This document shows positions 24,317 to 36,767 of a stretch of 64,000 bases of DNA, in pieces. Every line of letters begins with the position of its first letter. Position 1 is the stretch's first letter. Origin of the DNA: Paralvinella palmiformis. Lineage: Eukaryota; Annelida; Polychaeta; Terebellida; Alvinellidae. Made by a program: the position numbers and the translations under genes. The notes beneath the pieces were generated by a model, which ran no database searches, was not told where the DNA came from, and saw only the letters and a list, made by a program, of their open reading frames with translations. Location: the NCBI GenBank assembly GCA_025642065.1, contig JAODUP010000419.1:480001-544000 (forward strand), read 5' to 3'.

Positions 24317-25858
24317 CTATTACAATCACAGTGTTGTAATACATCTAGCTTTAGACAGCTTATGTTGTCTATATGCTAATGTGTAGTGGGAGTGGACTTT
24401 AAGGTCTTAAGGGCCTCCTTCTGGTATTAACACCACAAGAGACATTGATGTGTTAGTGGTCATCAGACATCTGCTCGTCTTATCTATATAGATCACATCC
24501 ATCACTTTGACCATACATAGAAATGGAAGTCTGAATGACAATAGCACGGTCAGTACAAAGTAACGGCCGATGTATCATGATGAAACCAGATATGGGGGGG
24601 GGAGGTCGGAAGGGAGACTGGAATAGTTGATTGGCCTTACTAAGACCATCTTCTGATATATGTGTAATGTTTATTGTTAGCTGTCTGGCGTGGATCCTGA
24701 GTACTGACTTGGTTCAGGTTGATCATTCTGTCCAGGAATTGGTAAACAATCCGGTGTTTTAGTTAAGAGATTGATGTTTAATGATGTCAGCTGGTTATCT
24801 ACCAACTACAGAAGTCATTGGACAAGATATTAGTGGCAGATAATCTGGACATTAAATTGAATTAGCATTAGCTTCATGTTATGTAAATGATCCGTAACTG
24901 GGCATATAATGTGTTTTATGTCTGGCTTAATGATGGATTAATGGATTGATGGATTTATTTATTATCCAGTCAGATGTAGCACTCATTAATTAGCGGATTC
25001 TATGTATGTTATAAATGGTTTGGGAAATATTCCTTAACTGTGTATCCCATGGAGAGTGTTTTATTTGGGAATTTTAAGGATTCTTATATTATTTCCTTTG
25101 TAGGATTAGATGAAATTTACCTCAGCCCGGTGGTGTGAATATACCGATATATTACAGCCAGATTCATATTTCAAAGTCTGATATCTCAAATAATATCTAT
25201 TTTGACCTTCCCCCTCCATGATATAACAAACCAAATTAATATTACCTTTTCTTATAATTCAATCAGATGAATAATAAAGTCCATGGGTAACAGAACTTCA
25301 AACGGTTTTATTAGAAATGTCCCAGTCACTGACTTAATGGGTGCTGCCATTGTCAACAAATGTCTGATAATATTAATTGTAATTTGGTCAAAATAAGCTC
25401 TGCACGGGGGGGGGGGAGGTGGCCGGTTGGTTGGTATTTAGTTTAGCTGATTTGAAATATATATTTAGTATTGTGTGAGTTGGTGAATGGTTTCCAAGCA
25501 GATTGTTGTTTATATTACTGTTTAGTTTTGTTTATTTATCTGTTATCTAAAACTATTCGATGATATCTGTTCAGGTCACATTTTTAACGGGAAGCAGTTT
25601 AATTTCTGTTGTTATTTTAGTTGTTGTTGTTATGGCTGCTGTTGGTATTCTTCCTTTTGGCCAGTATTTGGTATAATTATCTATCCACAATTCTTACTGT
25701 ATTGATAGAGAAAATATCACAATTATGATTAATATTTTGAAAGTAAACATTTGGTCTTCTGATGTAGCTGCACGAAGCATGATTCCCAGAAGAATGGCAA
25801 GTAATGTGATATAACTGGTACGTCTATTCACCAGAACAGCAGTTGTGAATGGATCAAT

Positions 25859-25883
25859 CTCTCTCTCTCTCTCTCTGTGCGTG

Positions 25884-25937
<54 letters not shown>

Positions 25938-25938
25938 T
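25859..25938. repeat. (CT)n-(AT)n-(GT)n compound microsatellite
   Basis: A CT run (to 25876), a short unique bridge, an AT run (25885-25919) and a GT run to 25938. Confidence 0.95.
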
Positions 25939-27264
25939 ACATATAAATGTATTAAAAACATGGGCGCAGGTTTTCGTCATGTTTATAAATATGACGAAAC
26001 ATTCGCTACTTGAACAGAAAACGCACATACGCACACACTAGTTAGTACCTATAATAAAATGTATTTATTATTCTATTGCCTCCCACGTAAGCATCAATAC
26101 TAAAAGCAGATATTTAACTCAGCCCACATAGCAAAGTTTTGGTTGTACATATTTTTCCCGGTCGTGTGTGTGTACGTAGACGTTTAAACATTTTACAGCC
26201 ATGAAAATGTATGCCATTACTAAATTTATTAGCTGTTATATCATGTTTGTGTTCTGAGATATTTAGTGATTACAGCTTTTAAAATGCTAGTGTTGATTAA
26301 AATGTAGTTATATTCAAATATGAATTATTTAAACTTCACAAAACTAAAATATTATGTCCTTTGTTGAATTTAAAAACTCCTCCTGTATTAGATCAGAACA
26401 TCAAGTGTTTATATCGTATACTGGCATGGATGTTACGGGGATAAAGATCAGAGAAGCTTTTTACCATAAATATATTCCATTATTCTGATATGTTGATGAA
26501 TGGCTTATGTCGTGTTAGATAATCAGGCTATAACATTTACGGCTAATGTTTTGGGGTCTGATAGGATTAACTGTAAAATATAAAACAATCTTGTCACCAT
26601 TTCCCGCCCCCCCTCTCTCCCTCATGAATCTATGTTTATGATCATGACGGCCATTTCGGTCAGCTCTTGTATTACTGATGTCACCAAATTAGAAGCGTCC
26701 CAATCGTAAACATGTCCATTCAATCGACGCTCAGGCTAAAGTTATATCCATAAAAATTAATCTATCTTGACCAATGGCCCTTATGTGCTACGTATATGTT
26801 GTATTCAGTAATGATGTAACAGTGTGATGAGTGTTATTTTGGAGGGAGGAGAATTTTCTCTCTATACAGCAACGGCATATGTAGTTTTCCTCCTCGTTCC
26901 ATCTTACATCGTTAAATGTAATCCCAGATGTGTCATTCTGTTTGTAATTTCTAAAATGAGCGTCATGAGAATATTATGTTTATGTGCCTTGTTATAACAC
27001 TAGGTGCATTATAATTCCTGATTAGCTTTGACACTAGCTCGGTCTTATTTGGCATATCTGTATAGTTTATATTGTGTCTGTGTTAACTATATTTTATTTA
27101 ATAAGATTACAATTTCACAATCAGGATGTACAGTCGTGCATATGGGAGCACATACTCACACTTAATCTAAAATTACTCCAATTAAATGAATTAAAAACAT
27201 TTTCATTGAACTATAGGTTATTTAATATATTAATGCTGTTATTTGAATAATATTAGAAATCATT

Positions 27265-27271
<7 letters not shown>

Positions 27272-27308
<37 letters not shown>
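27272..27308. repeat. (TA)n microsatellite
   Basis: Uninterrupted TA run of about 37 bases. Confidence 0.95.
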
Positions 27309-27312
<4 letters not shown>

Positions 27313-29180
27313 AAATGATGAACAAATAAGTGAATGGATTCTTTAACTAGTTCATTGATATCTTTTTGTGTTGAGGTTGTCTTTATACCAAACTTATCCA
27401 CTCACTTGGAGTACTTACTTGCTCTTAATCATATTACCAGCAATATGTGTTCGGTGATGAATCAGTAGTAAATAACAATGACAACATCTGCGTGCTACAT
27501 GAGGCCTTTTCTATACTCATTTGATGGTGACGCCAAACTGTGGGGAAAAGTGTCATCCAGTCAGCATGAATTATAGTAGACATTATACACAGCCTTCTGT
27601 GGCTCCATCTATTGACATCATAATTCACCTGCCCTGTAATGTAAGGTAACAGGCTTACATAGTTACCGAGTTGTGTCAAGATAATCAGTCATGTGTCAAT
27701 GTACACAGAGCCACTCTCCGACACCTAGACATTATCTAAAAGCCAGCTCCATCAGACTGCACTTAACTCTAGCCACTGTTATGTAAATCTTTTATGGCGT
27801 CCAATTGTGGATCTATAATTCTTGTTTCCCCAAACAATGTCAGAAACGTATAGATTGCTCCAGAGATCCAGAACCGCTCTCACAGCGGTGTAATGACCAT
27901 TTCTGGAATTGATAAGTTTATTGGTGTGGATGGATGTATGTAGTAATATGGCATAACACTGTAGTGTATGTGCTTTTGGGAATTGAATGGTGAATGGCAT
28001 ATGGTCATAAATGATATGTATGTGTGTGTGTGGGCAGGGGGGGATTTTCCTCTCTGTGGCAATAAAAAACAACATCAGCAACAATGATTATATTAATAAA
28101 AAATTAATATATATTTATATTTACTTATTTAAGGCTAACACTGTTTACACATGTTTATGTCCACATGTGTAGAAACACATTGACTAATGGATACAGGCAC
28201 TCAAACATGCATGTGCACACACCATATGCCCCCACAGACATCATAACACAAATTTCTCATGCTTATGCATATATTGACATCTGGTGTGGTCACCTTCATC
28301 TCTCATTATTTCAGGTAGAAAGACAAAGATATCGTCGTAATTTATAACTATTATTTTTATGACAATATTATATGTTTAAAACATGTTGTCATACTATATA
28401 TTTAATAGGTGGTCGTTGGAATGTTTTTATTTCTACATAGGATGAGCTTCATTAAATCAGGTTGAAATCAAATGGTAAAAAGACATTTCCCGGTTTCTAT
28501 GTGTATTTCTAATTTAATATCGATATTTTATTCTCATTACAAGCCCATCCACTTAAGTCGGCCAGTCGCTTACCTGGTCTATGACCTTTGAGTTTAAATC
28601 TAGACAAATGCCATCAACGAAGATCTAATATTTTCTTGTTTAAGATATAGTTTGATGTATAGTTAGTTCGTCTGTAGAAAAAATGGATGTATTTGTCCAG
28701 CTAACGATGTTCCTATAATTGATGGATAATTTAGAGATAAAGTGATCAGTATGGGTAATGGTGACATATATGTGATACTTCATTCGTTCTTCATATGCTA
28801 TAAATGTCAACTTGTTACCTGTACATGTTTTGTTGGCTGAATGTCGGTAGAAGTTACATTAGATAAATACAGAAGTGAACACACCTATCCAATCTCTACA
28901 CTAAGAAGATTATTCAGTCATTAATATTAGATCCATTAATGACTAATAGATGTTATAAATAAAATGACATAATGTTATTAGTCATGATGACAGTCTTTAC
29001 ACACACGCGCACACTATATTTCATTTTCTCCTCTGGTGTTGTTAAACTAAAGTAATTTACAAAACAACTCCGTCAGAAGTGATTTAGTTTGACATATTTC
29101 ACTGTTTATTACTTCTTTGATTAGGTTCTGTCAGGACAGAGCATTAACTTAGAACAAGTGTCTGGGTGTTGATTATGGTC

Positions 29181-29398
29181 ACACCACACCAGAACACTTG
29201 CCACCATCACACCAGAACACTTGCCACCATCACACCAGAACACTTGCCACCATCACACCAGAACACTTGCCATCACACCAGAACACTTGCCACAACACCA
29301 GAACACTTGCCATAACCCAGAACACTTGCCATCACACCAGAACACTTGCCATCACACCAGAATACCCCATTCCCTGTCTGGCACCAGAACACTCCATA
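29181..29398. repeat. Minisatellite, ACCAGAACACTTGCCATCAC unit
   Basis: About nine head-to-tail copies of ACCAGAACACTTGCC followed by a spacer of 2-8 bases (ACCATCAC, ATCAC, ACAAC, ATAACCC). The last copies decay to CCAGAATACC and CCAGAACACTCC. Open frames through it are products of the repeat and not evidence for a protein. Confidence 0.93.
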
Positions 29399-30216
29399 AC
29401 ACAGAATTTAATTTTTTCTCATGAAGTCCAGCTGTTCATTGTTTTAGTAGAAGGGAGTATTTAGATCATTTCTGTTCTGTGTGGAAACATTATAATACGT
29501 GAGAAGGATTGATAAACGAAATCCAAGAAACTGACAGATAATCTCAGCTTAAAGATACCCATCTGAGCTTATCTAGTGGTAATACCCGTACTCTAACAAG
29601 ATCTGTTTGTTTCATGTGGTGCTCCAGGCTCTGAGTTCTCACCCCTTTTTTAAATGTTAAAACCAATCTGTCAATCGTTTTAATGATCTTATTTCTTTTA
29701 TCAGTAGTGTGCTGTACATCATATTTAACTTCATTAACAGCAGCTTCTTATGGATGAACAATTAACAGAATATAATCGTAAGCTGATGGTGAGCACAACC
29801 TTCTGGGAGCAACCAGTCCAAAAGCTTTTTAAAACCACCAACTATTATTTTTAATAAGGATCCATTAGATAAATTAACAAAATTTAACCGACAGCCACTT
29901 AGTATTTTTGTCGGCTGATTTATCAGGATCGTTCTAAATTGTCATGAAATAGATGTTTTCTGCAGCAATATGATGTTTCTTGCCGAATATTGCAAAGATG
30001 TAGTGATGTTTATAGATTGAGTTAGCACTTACAGGGAAGTCATGAGTTCAAGTCCTGCGAGATGCTGTTGGGAGTTCTATGGCTTTTTATCTCCTGCACC
30101 AAGCCACAAGTTTAGTAGAAAAATGCTACATTTATACTAAGTTAAGGTTAGATTTCAGTGAATCTAACTGTTTTCTTCATTTACATGGGAATAAACACAC
30201 ACGCGCGCGCATAGTG

Positions 30217-30263
<47 letters not shown>

Positions 30264-32108
30264 TCAGAGACACTCACTGGTCACAAGAGCCACCCACTCG
30301 TTTTTGTATAGTTATCTGAGAGATTGAACGATTCCCGGAGAAGGATTTACTGTTGTGTGAAATTATTTATGAGTCAGTCGTGTGTCATTTGGTGATGATT
30401 ATCCAGTGTTCCGGTGTGTGCTAAATATTTAATCTGTAGGCCGCAAGTATGATCTACCATCAAGTTCATATACTGAGCATAATTGAACAAAAAAGGCATT
30501 AATTGCTCAATGCTGTTCGATAGTTTTCACTGAACCATAACCCAACATCCTTTAGCTTAATACTTGAACATCACGTTTTAGTTTGTGGAGTTTGTATAGT
30601 GTAAATGTTAATAGGTTATAGTGTCTCATTAGTAATTAATTTTTTATTTTAGTTATATTTAAATAAAACTATGCCTGTGTTAAGTTCATCTTGTATATTT
30701 CGTAGAATAATGTGTCGATGAGGACACATATGCTACTAGATTTGTACCATATATCATCAAACTATCAACAAAATGATTGGATTATATATCCAGTAATCCA
30801 GAATTTAATGAACAACTTCAGACTGTTCTTTTTATGTGTTCACTGATTAGATTGGCCATAAATGAACTGATGGTCAACAAAACTGAAGACTTGAAATAGA
30901 AAATAATGTGCAGGGAGTGTAGGAAAAGTGGTAGATTGTATATATCCATAAACAAAGGCAAAATCTACGGCTCCAACAGTTGTCATCAGGAGTATACTAT
31001 ATAGGTAATATCCCAACTGTTGGGCTGAAACGTATCTTGAATGGTTTACGCAGGGTCATCTCTACAATCAAGTAGGGCTTTAAGAGTAGCCATATAGTTA
31101 GTGCCACCGGGCCCACAAGTGGACTACACAGATATATAATAGGCTATCTTTGTGAAAAGGTTTCACTAGATGGCGCTGCTATGTAACTTGGTGGCAGTTA
31201 GCTTTGAGGAGTGTAGAAAGTTTAGCTTTTGACCGATTTTGAGCTCACATATATATTCTATGCACTTAAGGCGAAACAATGAAATATTACTAACAGGATT
31301 GACAGTTATAAATATGATAGAAATATTTCATCAGAGTAAACAGAGTGCTGGAAGTCTTATAGCGAAGATAGGAGAGTACTTGATTCATGTGTTTGTTTCC
31401 AGTTATTTTGTCTTGATTTATAATTTGGTAAAAATTTGTACAGACTCTCATTTAACTTAACACAGAACCAGGGTAGTTATTCTGGTTCACTGTACCTAAT
31501 GAATCGGCCTGGATTCTCTTACACAAATTTAGATTTGTAGTTCAGGAAGCTAAACTTGTTTGTGAACAGTTAATGAACAATGCAAATGAATTATTCATGA
31601 ACTGGGTGAGTTTCATCATCATGAACACCTTTTTCATTTTCCCCCGCCCGCGCGAACACACACATGTCGCACAGACACACAAAATACAGATTTGTATTGC
31701 ACAAATAAATTGAGCTAGCCTTAATTCTGCTGCCCCAGTATTAAATACCCATATTACAACGAAGGTAAGAGCTACGACAAACTAACAGTTGAATGACTGA
31801 TGAATGACGCTCAAATGTTGTGCAAATTAATCAATTTCTGTCTCCTGGGCAAAGATTAATGAGAAAATAGCGTCATAATCTGAACGAAAAACATCAGAGA
31901 CCTTCAGAGATAAATATCCAAATCTCAAGAATGGAAGAGTCGTGAAACGTGTTATATGCTGGATCCTAAATTGATGATTTGATTGTTATTTATTATACCT
32001 ACAATATGGTATCTATATTTATCTGTCTATTTTAGTATTTATTTATCTGTATTTGTCTGTAACTGTCTCTTATCTGTCTGTTCCTGTTTATATACTACAT
32101 GGTTTGCA
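29399..32108. other. Noncoding spacer
   Basis: No gene recognised. Contains a (GT)n-(GA)n compound run at 30216-30262. At about 30010-30055 a decayed tRNA-like B box (AGTTCAAGTCC) hints at a further SINE. A pair of inverted 10-mers, CCAACAGTTG and CAACTGTTGG, flanks about 33 bases near 30975-31027. Confidence 0.35.
31164..31177 (+). promoter_or_regulatory. Possible CTCF-type site
   Basis: CACTAGATGGCGCT matches the bilaterian CTCF core pattern (CC)AS.AGRKGGCGC. A similar word, CACCAGATGGTGCT, lies at 33119-33132. A single 14-base match in 64 kb is weak evidence; no occupancy data. Confidence 0.25.
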
Positions 32109-32379
32109 CAGGTCCTCGAAAACCTGGAAAGACCTAGAATTTAATAATTTGGATTCCAGGCCTGGAATTTTTGTAGAGGTCCTTGAAAGTCCTGGAATTT
32201 GGACATATAGATCTATATTTCTAGGCGTACCGGAATTCAGTCGTTACACTTCTTCCGAAATATGGGTATATTTTTGCACGTTAAGGGTTCGTGAATTCAT
32301 TGAAAAGGTCCTTGAATTTGACATTGGAAGGTCCAGGAAAGTCCTGGAATCTGAGATATCAAAAAGTGTATGAACCCTG
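32109..32379. mobile_element. DNA-transposon-like (MITE-type) repeat
   Basis: One end reads CAGGTCCTCGAAAACCTGG and the complement of the other reads CAGGGTTCATACACTTTTTG, followed by TCCAGGACTTTCC. Internally it is dense in TCCTGGAATTT / AGGTCCTTGAA words. Ends beginning CAGGGTTC with CCTGGAA-rich subterminal sequence are common in nonautonomous hAT-like repeats of aquatic animals, as I recall. No matching 8-base target duplication is seen, so boundaries are approximate. Confidence 0.5.
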
Positions 32380-33332
32380 ATACTAATATGTACACATGTT
32401 GCGTAAGACTGAGATTTGTTGATGTAGATAGTCAGAATAACCAATGAAAGGAATATAAACAATCCTGTCAAAAGTGGAGAACATATTTGTAATACATTAT
32501 ATCAGCTGTTTGTTTATGTTAGCTAACTGTGTGTATGTTGTTGTTGTTGTTGTTGTCGTTGGTATTGGTGGTGGTTGACTTCCAGCTGCTTCATGTTGTT
32601 ACTTTGTTTTTGATGGATTTTCTTGCGATAGAGGTATTGCCTCAGAAATCATCACCCCCCCCCCCTCCCAACACATACAAATAACTTTATCTATCATTGT
32701 TCTTATCCTCCAATAATCCATCAGGTAACTGTTTATTGTTCCATATAGTATTACAGTCTTATATCAGAACTATTTTATCAGAAATCACAGGATGTAGATC
32801 TAATCCTCTGTGGAGGCCACAAAAATATAGGTTTTATAGCTTCTTTTTCACTACATAATAACCATAACTTCCTCTGATACACCACAGTAAAACGTTTATC
32901 TCAAGATTGTGGTATCAGGGGATAGAATTATAGATAATAATTGGGGAAAAATCCTCAAAATCTTGAGTAACAAAAATACAATAAAATGATTTTTAAAAGT
33001 CAGCTCTCAAACATTTGTCGTTTCAGGCTACGAACTTTAAGATTTGTAATTTTCTTTAACTACCCGGGGAGGATACTAATTCTAACCGTCAATAGGGGGT
33101 ACCTCAGCCAAAACGATTCACCAGATGGTGCTATTCAAAGCTAGTTTATGGGGGGGGGGGGAATTAGCAACTAGGTTATATGAGATATCTTCTTATGGGG
33201 CACTACCCCCCCCCCCTCTGTAAATTATGCTCTTTTTAGGTTTTTGTTGTATAGCGGCTTTAAGGGATCGGTGAGATAACAAAAAATACAGATAGCTCAA
33301 CATGAAAAATCCCAGCTCTTTATTTAGTGTCT
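32380..33332. other. Noncoding spacer
   Basis: No gene recognised; GTT repeat at 32538, C- and G-tracts at 32657, 33151 and 33207. Confidence 0.4.
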
Positions 33333-33400
33333 GGTGGATGATCGTCCGGAGTTTTATTTCATGATTCAAGGTTATCTATGTGGGTGTCTTTTTCAGCACT
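33333..33400. repeat. Direct repeat, left copy
   Basis: Shares GAGTTTTATTTC, TTATCTATGTG.GTGTCTTT and TTC..CACT in the same order and spacing with 33791-33860. The two copies enclose about 390 bases. Confidence 0.75.
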
Positions 33401-33790
33401 ACCCTGGCTACAAGTAAAACCATGTCGTCCTCATAAATACTCATATTTGGTGGTTTTTGGGTTGTATCACGTAGTAAACGATCAAAAACTACCAAAAACG
33501 ACATCTTTTCATGTGATATTTTACTACATAGTTAAGCACTACGTCGGAATTGGTCGTGCTAAGTCGTAACAAGGAGTACTTTGGTCGTGAAAGGTAGTAT
33601 TTTGGTAATACGATGTCGTAACAAGTTGTGTTAAGTGGTAACAAACAGTTTTTGGTTGTATAACGTTGCCACAATTAATTTCATACATATATAAGTAGTT
33701 TTTTTAAATTTGGTGATGTTTATTAGTTACGTGGGAATCGCCACAATATGTAATACGGATTCGTCATCTTCTCAGAAGCACAAGTCCTCT
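33401..33790. other. Segment enclosed by direct repeats
   Basis: Word use differs from the surroundings: recurring GTCGTAACAAG / GTGGTAACAAAC, ACGTAGTAAACGATC and TTTGGTCGT forms. No protein or RNA gene recognised. Could be an unrecognised repeat captured between duplicated flanks. Confidence 0.35.
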
Positions 33791-33860
33791 GATGGATCGA
33801 ATCATCCAGAGTTTTATTTCGTAAATCAATGTTATCTATGTGAGTGTCTTTTTCCACACT
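33791..33860. repeat. Direct repeat, right copy
   Basis: Right-hand partner of 33333-33400, followed directly by an (AC)n microsatellite (33867-33906). Confidence 0.75.
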
Positions 33861-33866
33861 CAGTTA

Positions 33867-33906
33867 AACACACACACACACACACACACATACACACACA
33901 CACACA
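33867..33906. repeat. (AC)n microsatellite
   Basis: AC run of about 40 bases with one interruption. Confidence 0.95.
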
Positions 33907-34595
33907 TTTTGCCAAAGGTTAACATTGTTTTCAAACAAAGACACCCAGTACCATGCATCTGTTTATCAGAGTGTAACATTTTAATTGATAATTATCATAA
34001 ATGCCGTCAACTGTGAAATAAAAGAAATCTTTATCACTTTTACCCTACTGTTGTCTATCTAACATCTTAATGTTTATACCATCTAGAAGTACTGGGGACA
34101 TTTCATATCTTTCAAAACAGCTGTGTGAGTTTAATTAAAAGTCAGTTGGCTCGTTTGTTTGTTTACATTTAGATAATGCAATTTCTATTAATAAATTATA
34201 GTTTTGTTTTGTCATTTAATGAAAATTACAATATTAACGTTATCATGCCAGGGATTTACTTAATAAAGTGTTGTAATTGTATTTATAATTGTGAATGCAC
34301 CTGAACACTACTCTGTTTTGTAATGCAGTTGTAATTGATCATAACAGTACTTTTCCATACATTTGGTAGCTTTGGGGTTATTTGGGATATTCATCAACAT
34401 TCAAAGTAAGTTATGGTATGACTAAAGTAGGATAAAAACTCCCAAAGTAATGTGAGTAGAATATCAATAAACGTCTGAGAAGAAAGAAAACAACTTTTTT
34501 AGTAACTGTAATGTTGTTTGACATTTCTGAAATTATTGGTTAGAGTAGAAAATCAGTCTATTGTTTAAAAAAATCCAGATATATAATAGTTGACT

Positions 34596-35047
34596 TGTTA
34601 GTCTGTTGGCTGTTAAGAGCGTCTAATGTTTATAAGTATGTTGGCTGTTAAGAGCGTCTGATGTTCATAAGTATGTTGGCTGTAAGAGCGTCTAATGTTT
34701 ATAAGTCTGTTGGCTGTAGAGCGTCTAATATTTGTAAGTCTGTTGGCTGTATAGCATCTACTGTTTGTAAGTCTGTTGGCTGTAGAGCATCTACTGTTTG
34801 TAAGTCTGTTGGCTGTAGAGCATCTACTGTTTGTAAGTCTGTTGGCTGTAGAGCGTCTAATGTTTGTAAGTCTGTTGGCTGTAGAGTGTCTAATGTTTGT
34901 TAGTCTGTTGGGTGTGGAGCGTCTAATGTTTGTAAGTCTGTTGGCTGTAGAGCATCTACCGTTTGTAAGTCTGTTGGCTGTTAAGAGCGTCTAATGTTTG
35001 TAAGTCTGTTGGCTGTAGAGCGTCTAATGTTCGTAAGACTGTTGGGT
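34596..35047. repeat. Minisatellite, 33-bp unit, 14 copies
   Basis: Fourteen copies of a unit with core GTCTGTTGGCTGTAGAGC then a variable (G/A)TCTA(A/C)TGTTTGTAA. The central copies are exactly 33 bases; the first three and one near the end have 1-2 extra bases (TTAAGAGC). Because 33 is divisible by three, long open frames with an 11-residue period (SVGCRASTVCK) appear in more than one frame; they are by-products. Confidence 0.95.
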
Positions 35048-35129
35048 GGATTCTATCTGCTGTCGGACTTTTAACTAGACGTTGTAAAAGACATTTGATG
35101 AAGTTAGACATATGACCTACTAATAGTGT

Positions 35130-35745
35130 GGCGGTCAAGTTATAGTGTTATGAAGTTAGACAATTGGTTAGATAGACATTTGAGATCATGTGGAGTTAGA
35201 CAGTGTCTCTGTGAAGATTTGATTTTCTTGAAGTAAGTAAATGGTGTCAGTGGCTGAGTGAGTTGATTGTTTGCGGGAGTTTAACAGATGGTGTAAAGTG
35301 AATGGTGTTAAATAGATGGTGTTAGGGATCTTATACAGATGGTGTTAAAGAGTTAGACAAGTGATGTTAAGGAGTTATACATATAGTGCTAAGTAGTTAG
35401 ACAGTTGGTATGAAGGAGTTGGACAGATAGTGCTGAGTTAGACAGCTACTGTTAAGGATATATACATAAGTTATTAAAGATTTAGACATTTGGCATGAAG
35501 GAGTTAGACAGATGGTATTCGATGGATCATGCAAAGGAGTTAGACAGATGGTACAAAAGAGTTAGACAAATGGTGTGAAAGAGTTAGACAGATCACGTGA
35601 TAAAGTTAGATAAATGACGTTATATAGACTGATTCACAAAATGGCATAACATTTTAGCTGATGATATGAGATTTAGACCAAGGATGATAAGTAATTAGAC
35701 AGATAGAGTTAGACAAGGAGACACTAAATCAGACATATTATGATC
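35130..35745. repeat. Degenerate minisatellite, GAGTTAGACAGATGGT unit
   Basis: About twenty loosely spaced copies of GAGTTAGACAGATGGTGT with intervals around 22-30 bases. Tightest around 35535-35620, decayed at both ends. Follows the 33-bp array after about 80 bases but shares no obvious unit with it. Confidence 0.8.
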
Positions 35746-35917
35746 TAGGGGATGACTTATCAGGAAAACATCCTACAAACAACAGGTATATTTAGTTGGA
35801 CTTGAACCCCAAACCTGGATATTTACAGCACAGTGGTTTAACTGTTGTGCTATTTAATGGAGCCATTGAGAGAGAAAAGAGATTAGCTTGTAATCTGAGT
35901 TTAATTGAAAAATATTA

Positions 35918-35967
<50 letters not shown>

Positions 35968-36734
35968 TGTATATATGATTAGCTTAATCTATGTTTTCTT
36001 ATATCATGCATAAATGTATTAATTGAACATAGGTTTGTCATTATATATAATCAAATAAGTGTGTTAACAAGAAATATTTAAAAGAAAATCATTTCAGTTT
36101 GGGATCCAAGAGGTTTTAGTGCATTATGTTTTCTAGATGATGAGATTCTGTTGTTTGGGTTCTTTAAATGTAGTTCCTACCTGTATATAAGTGTAGTTCT
36201 TGTTTTGTTAAGTGGACCATTTATAAGCTGGTTCTCGACAATACCGTTTGTTCCAGAATAAAATAACATTTAAATACAATTTTTAATGTTATCTATAAAA
36301 TGGTTTTTCTTCCGAAGGATCAAGTGTCAATGTTCTCTATATTAAAATGTCATTTTCTTTACAGTCAGATATATTCATGTTGTTTAAAAATTATACTGGA
36401 AAATGTATTTGCCTAATATAGTGTTAATATATTACAATACACACATCCAATACACACCTATGCTATGATAAAATACATATTTATAATTGAAAGGATATGT
36501 AGGTAGATAGATAGATGAGGTTCCGGTCAAAAGCCCTATAGGTTAATGGCCCTCTAGGTCAAAGGGCTTTTAACCTACTTTTAACCTACACCCAGGTAGA
36601 TAGACTTGGAAGTCTGTGTGGATTAAAAAAGAGTTTAGTTAGTATAATATCATAGCCTATTAATGTTGTGTAAATTAGTAATATTATATGTTGTGTTGTA
36701 GTGTGATAAATGATTTAATTATTGTCTTTTAACA

Positions 36735-36767
<33 letters not shown>

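Larger units (their letters stand above)
22961..29180. other. Noncoding, microsatellite-rich
   Basis: No gene recognised. Low-complexity tracts include (CA)n at 22964, (GT)n at 23934, (CT)n at 24177-24201, (AC)n at 24279-24314, a G-tract near 25408 and the tracts listed separately. Confidence 0.4.

Noticed and set aside
29198..29398. CRISPR-like array
   Set aside because: Repeats of 15 bases with 2-8 base spacers in animal DNA; no unique 25-40 base spacers and no cas genes.
29198..29464. Open frame with TCHHTRTLA-type repeats
   Set aside because: Produced by the minisatellite; several frames are open at once.
34661..34994. Open frames with 11-residue SVGCRASTVCK repeats
   Set aside because: A 33-base tandem unit keeps frames open in parallel; no start context, splice sites or known protein.
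36523..36600. Hairpin AAAAGCCC / GGGCTTTT as a functional element
   Set aside because: Eight-base arms within a small AGGTTAA/TTAACCT repeat patch; too short to stand out.
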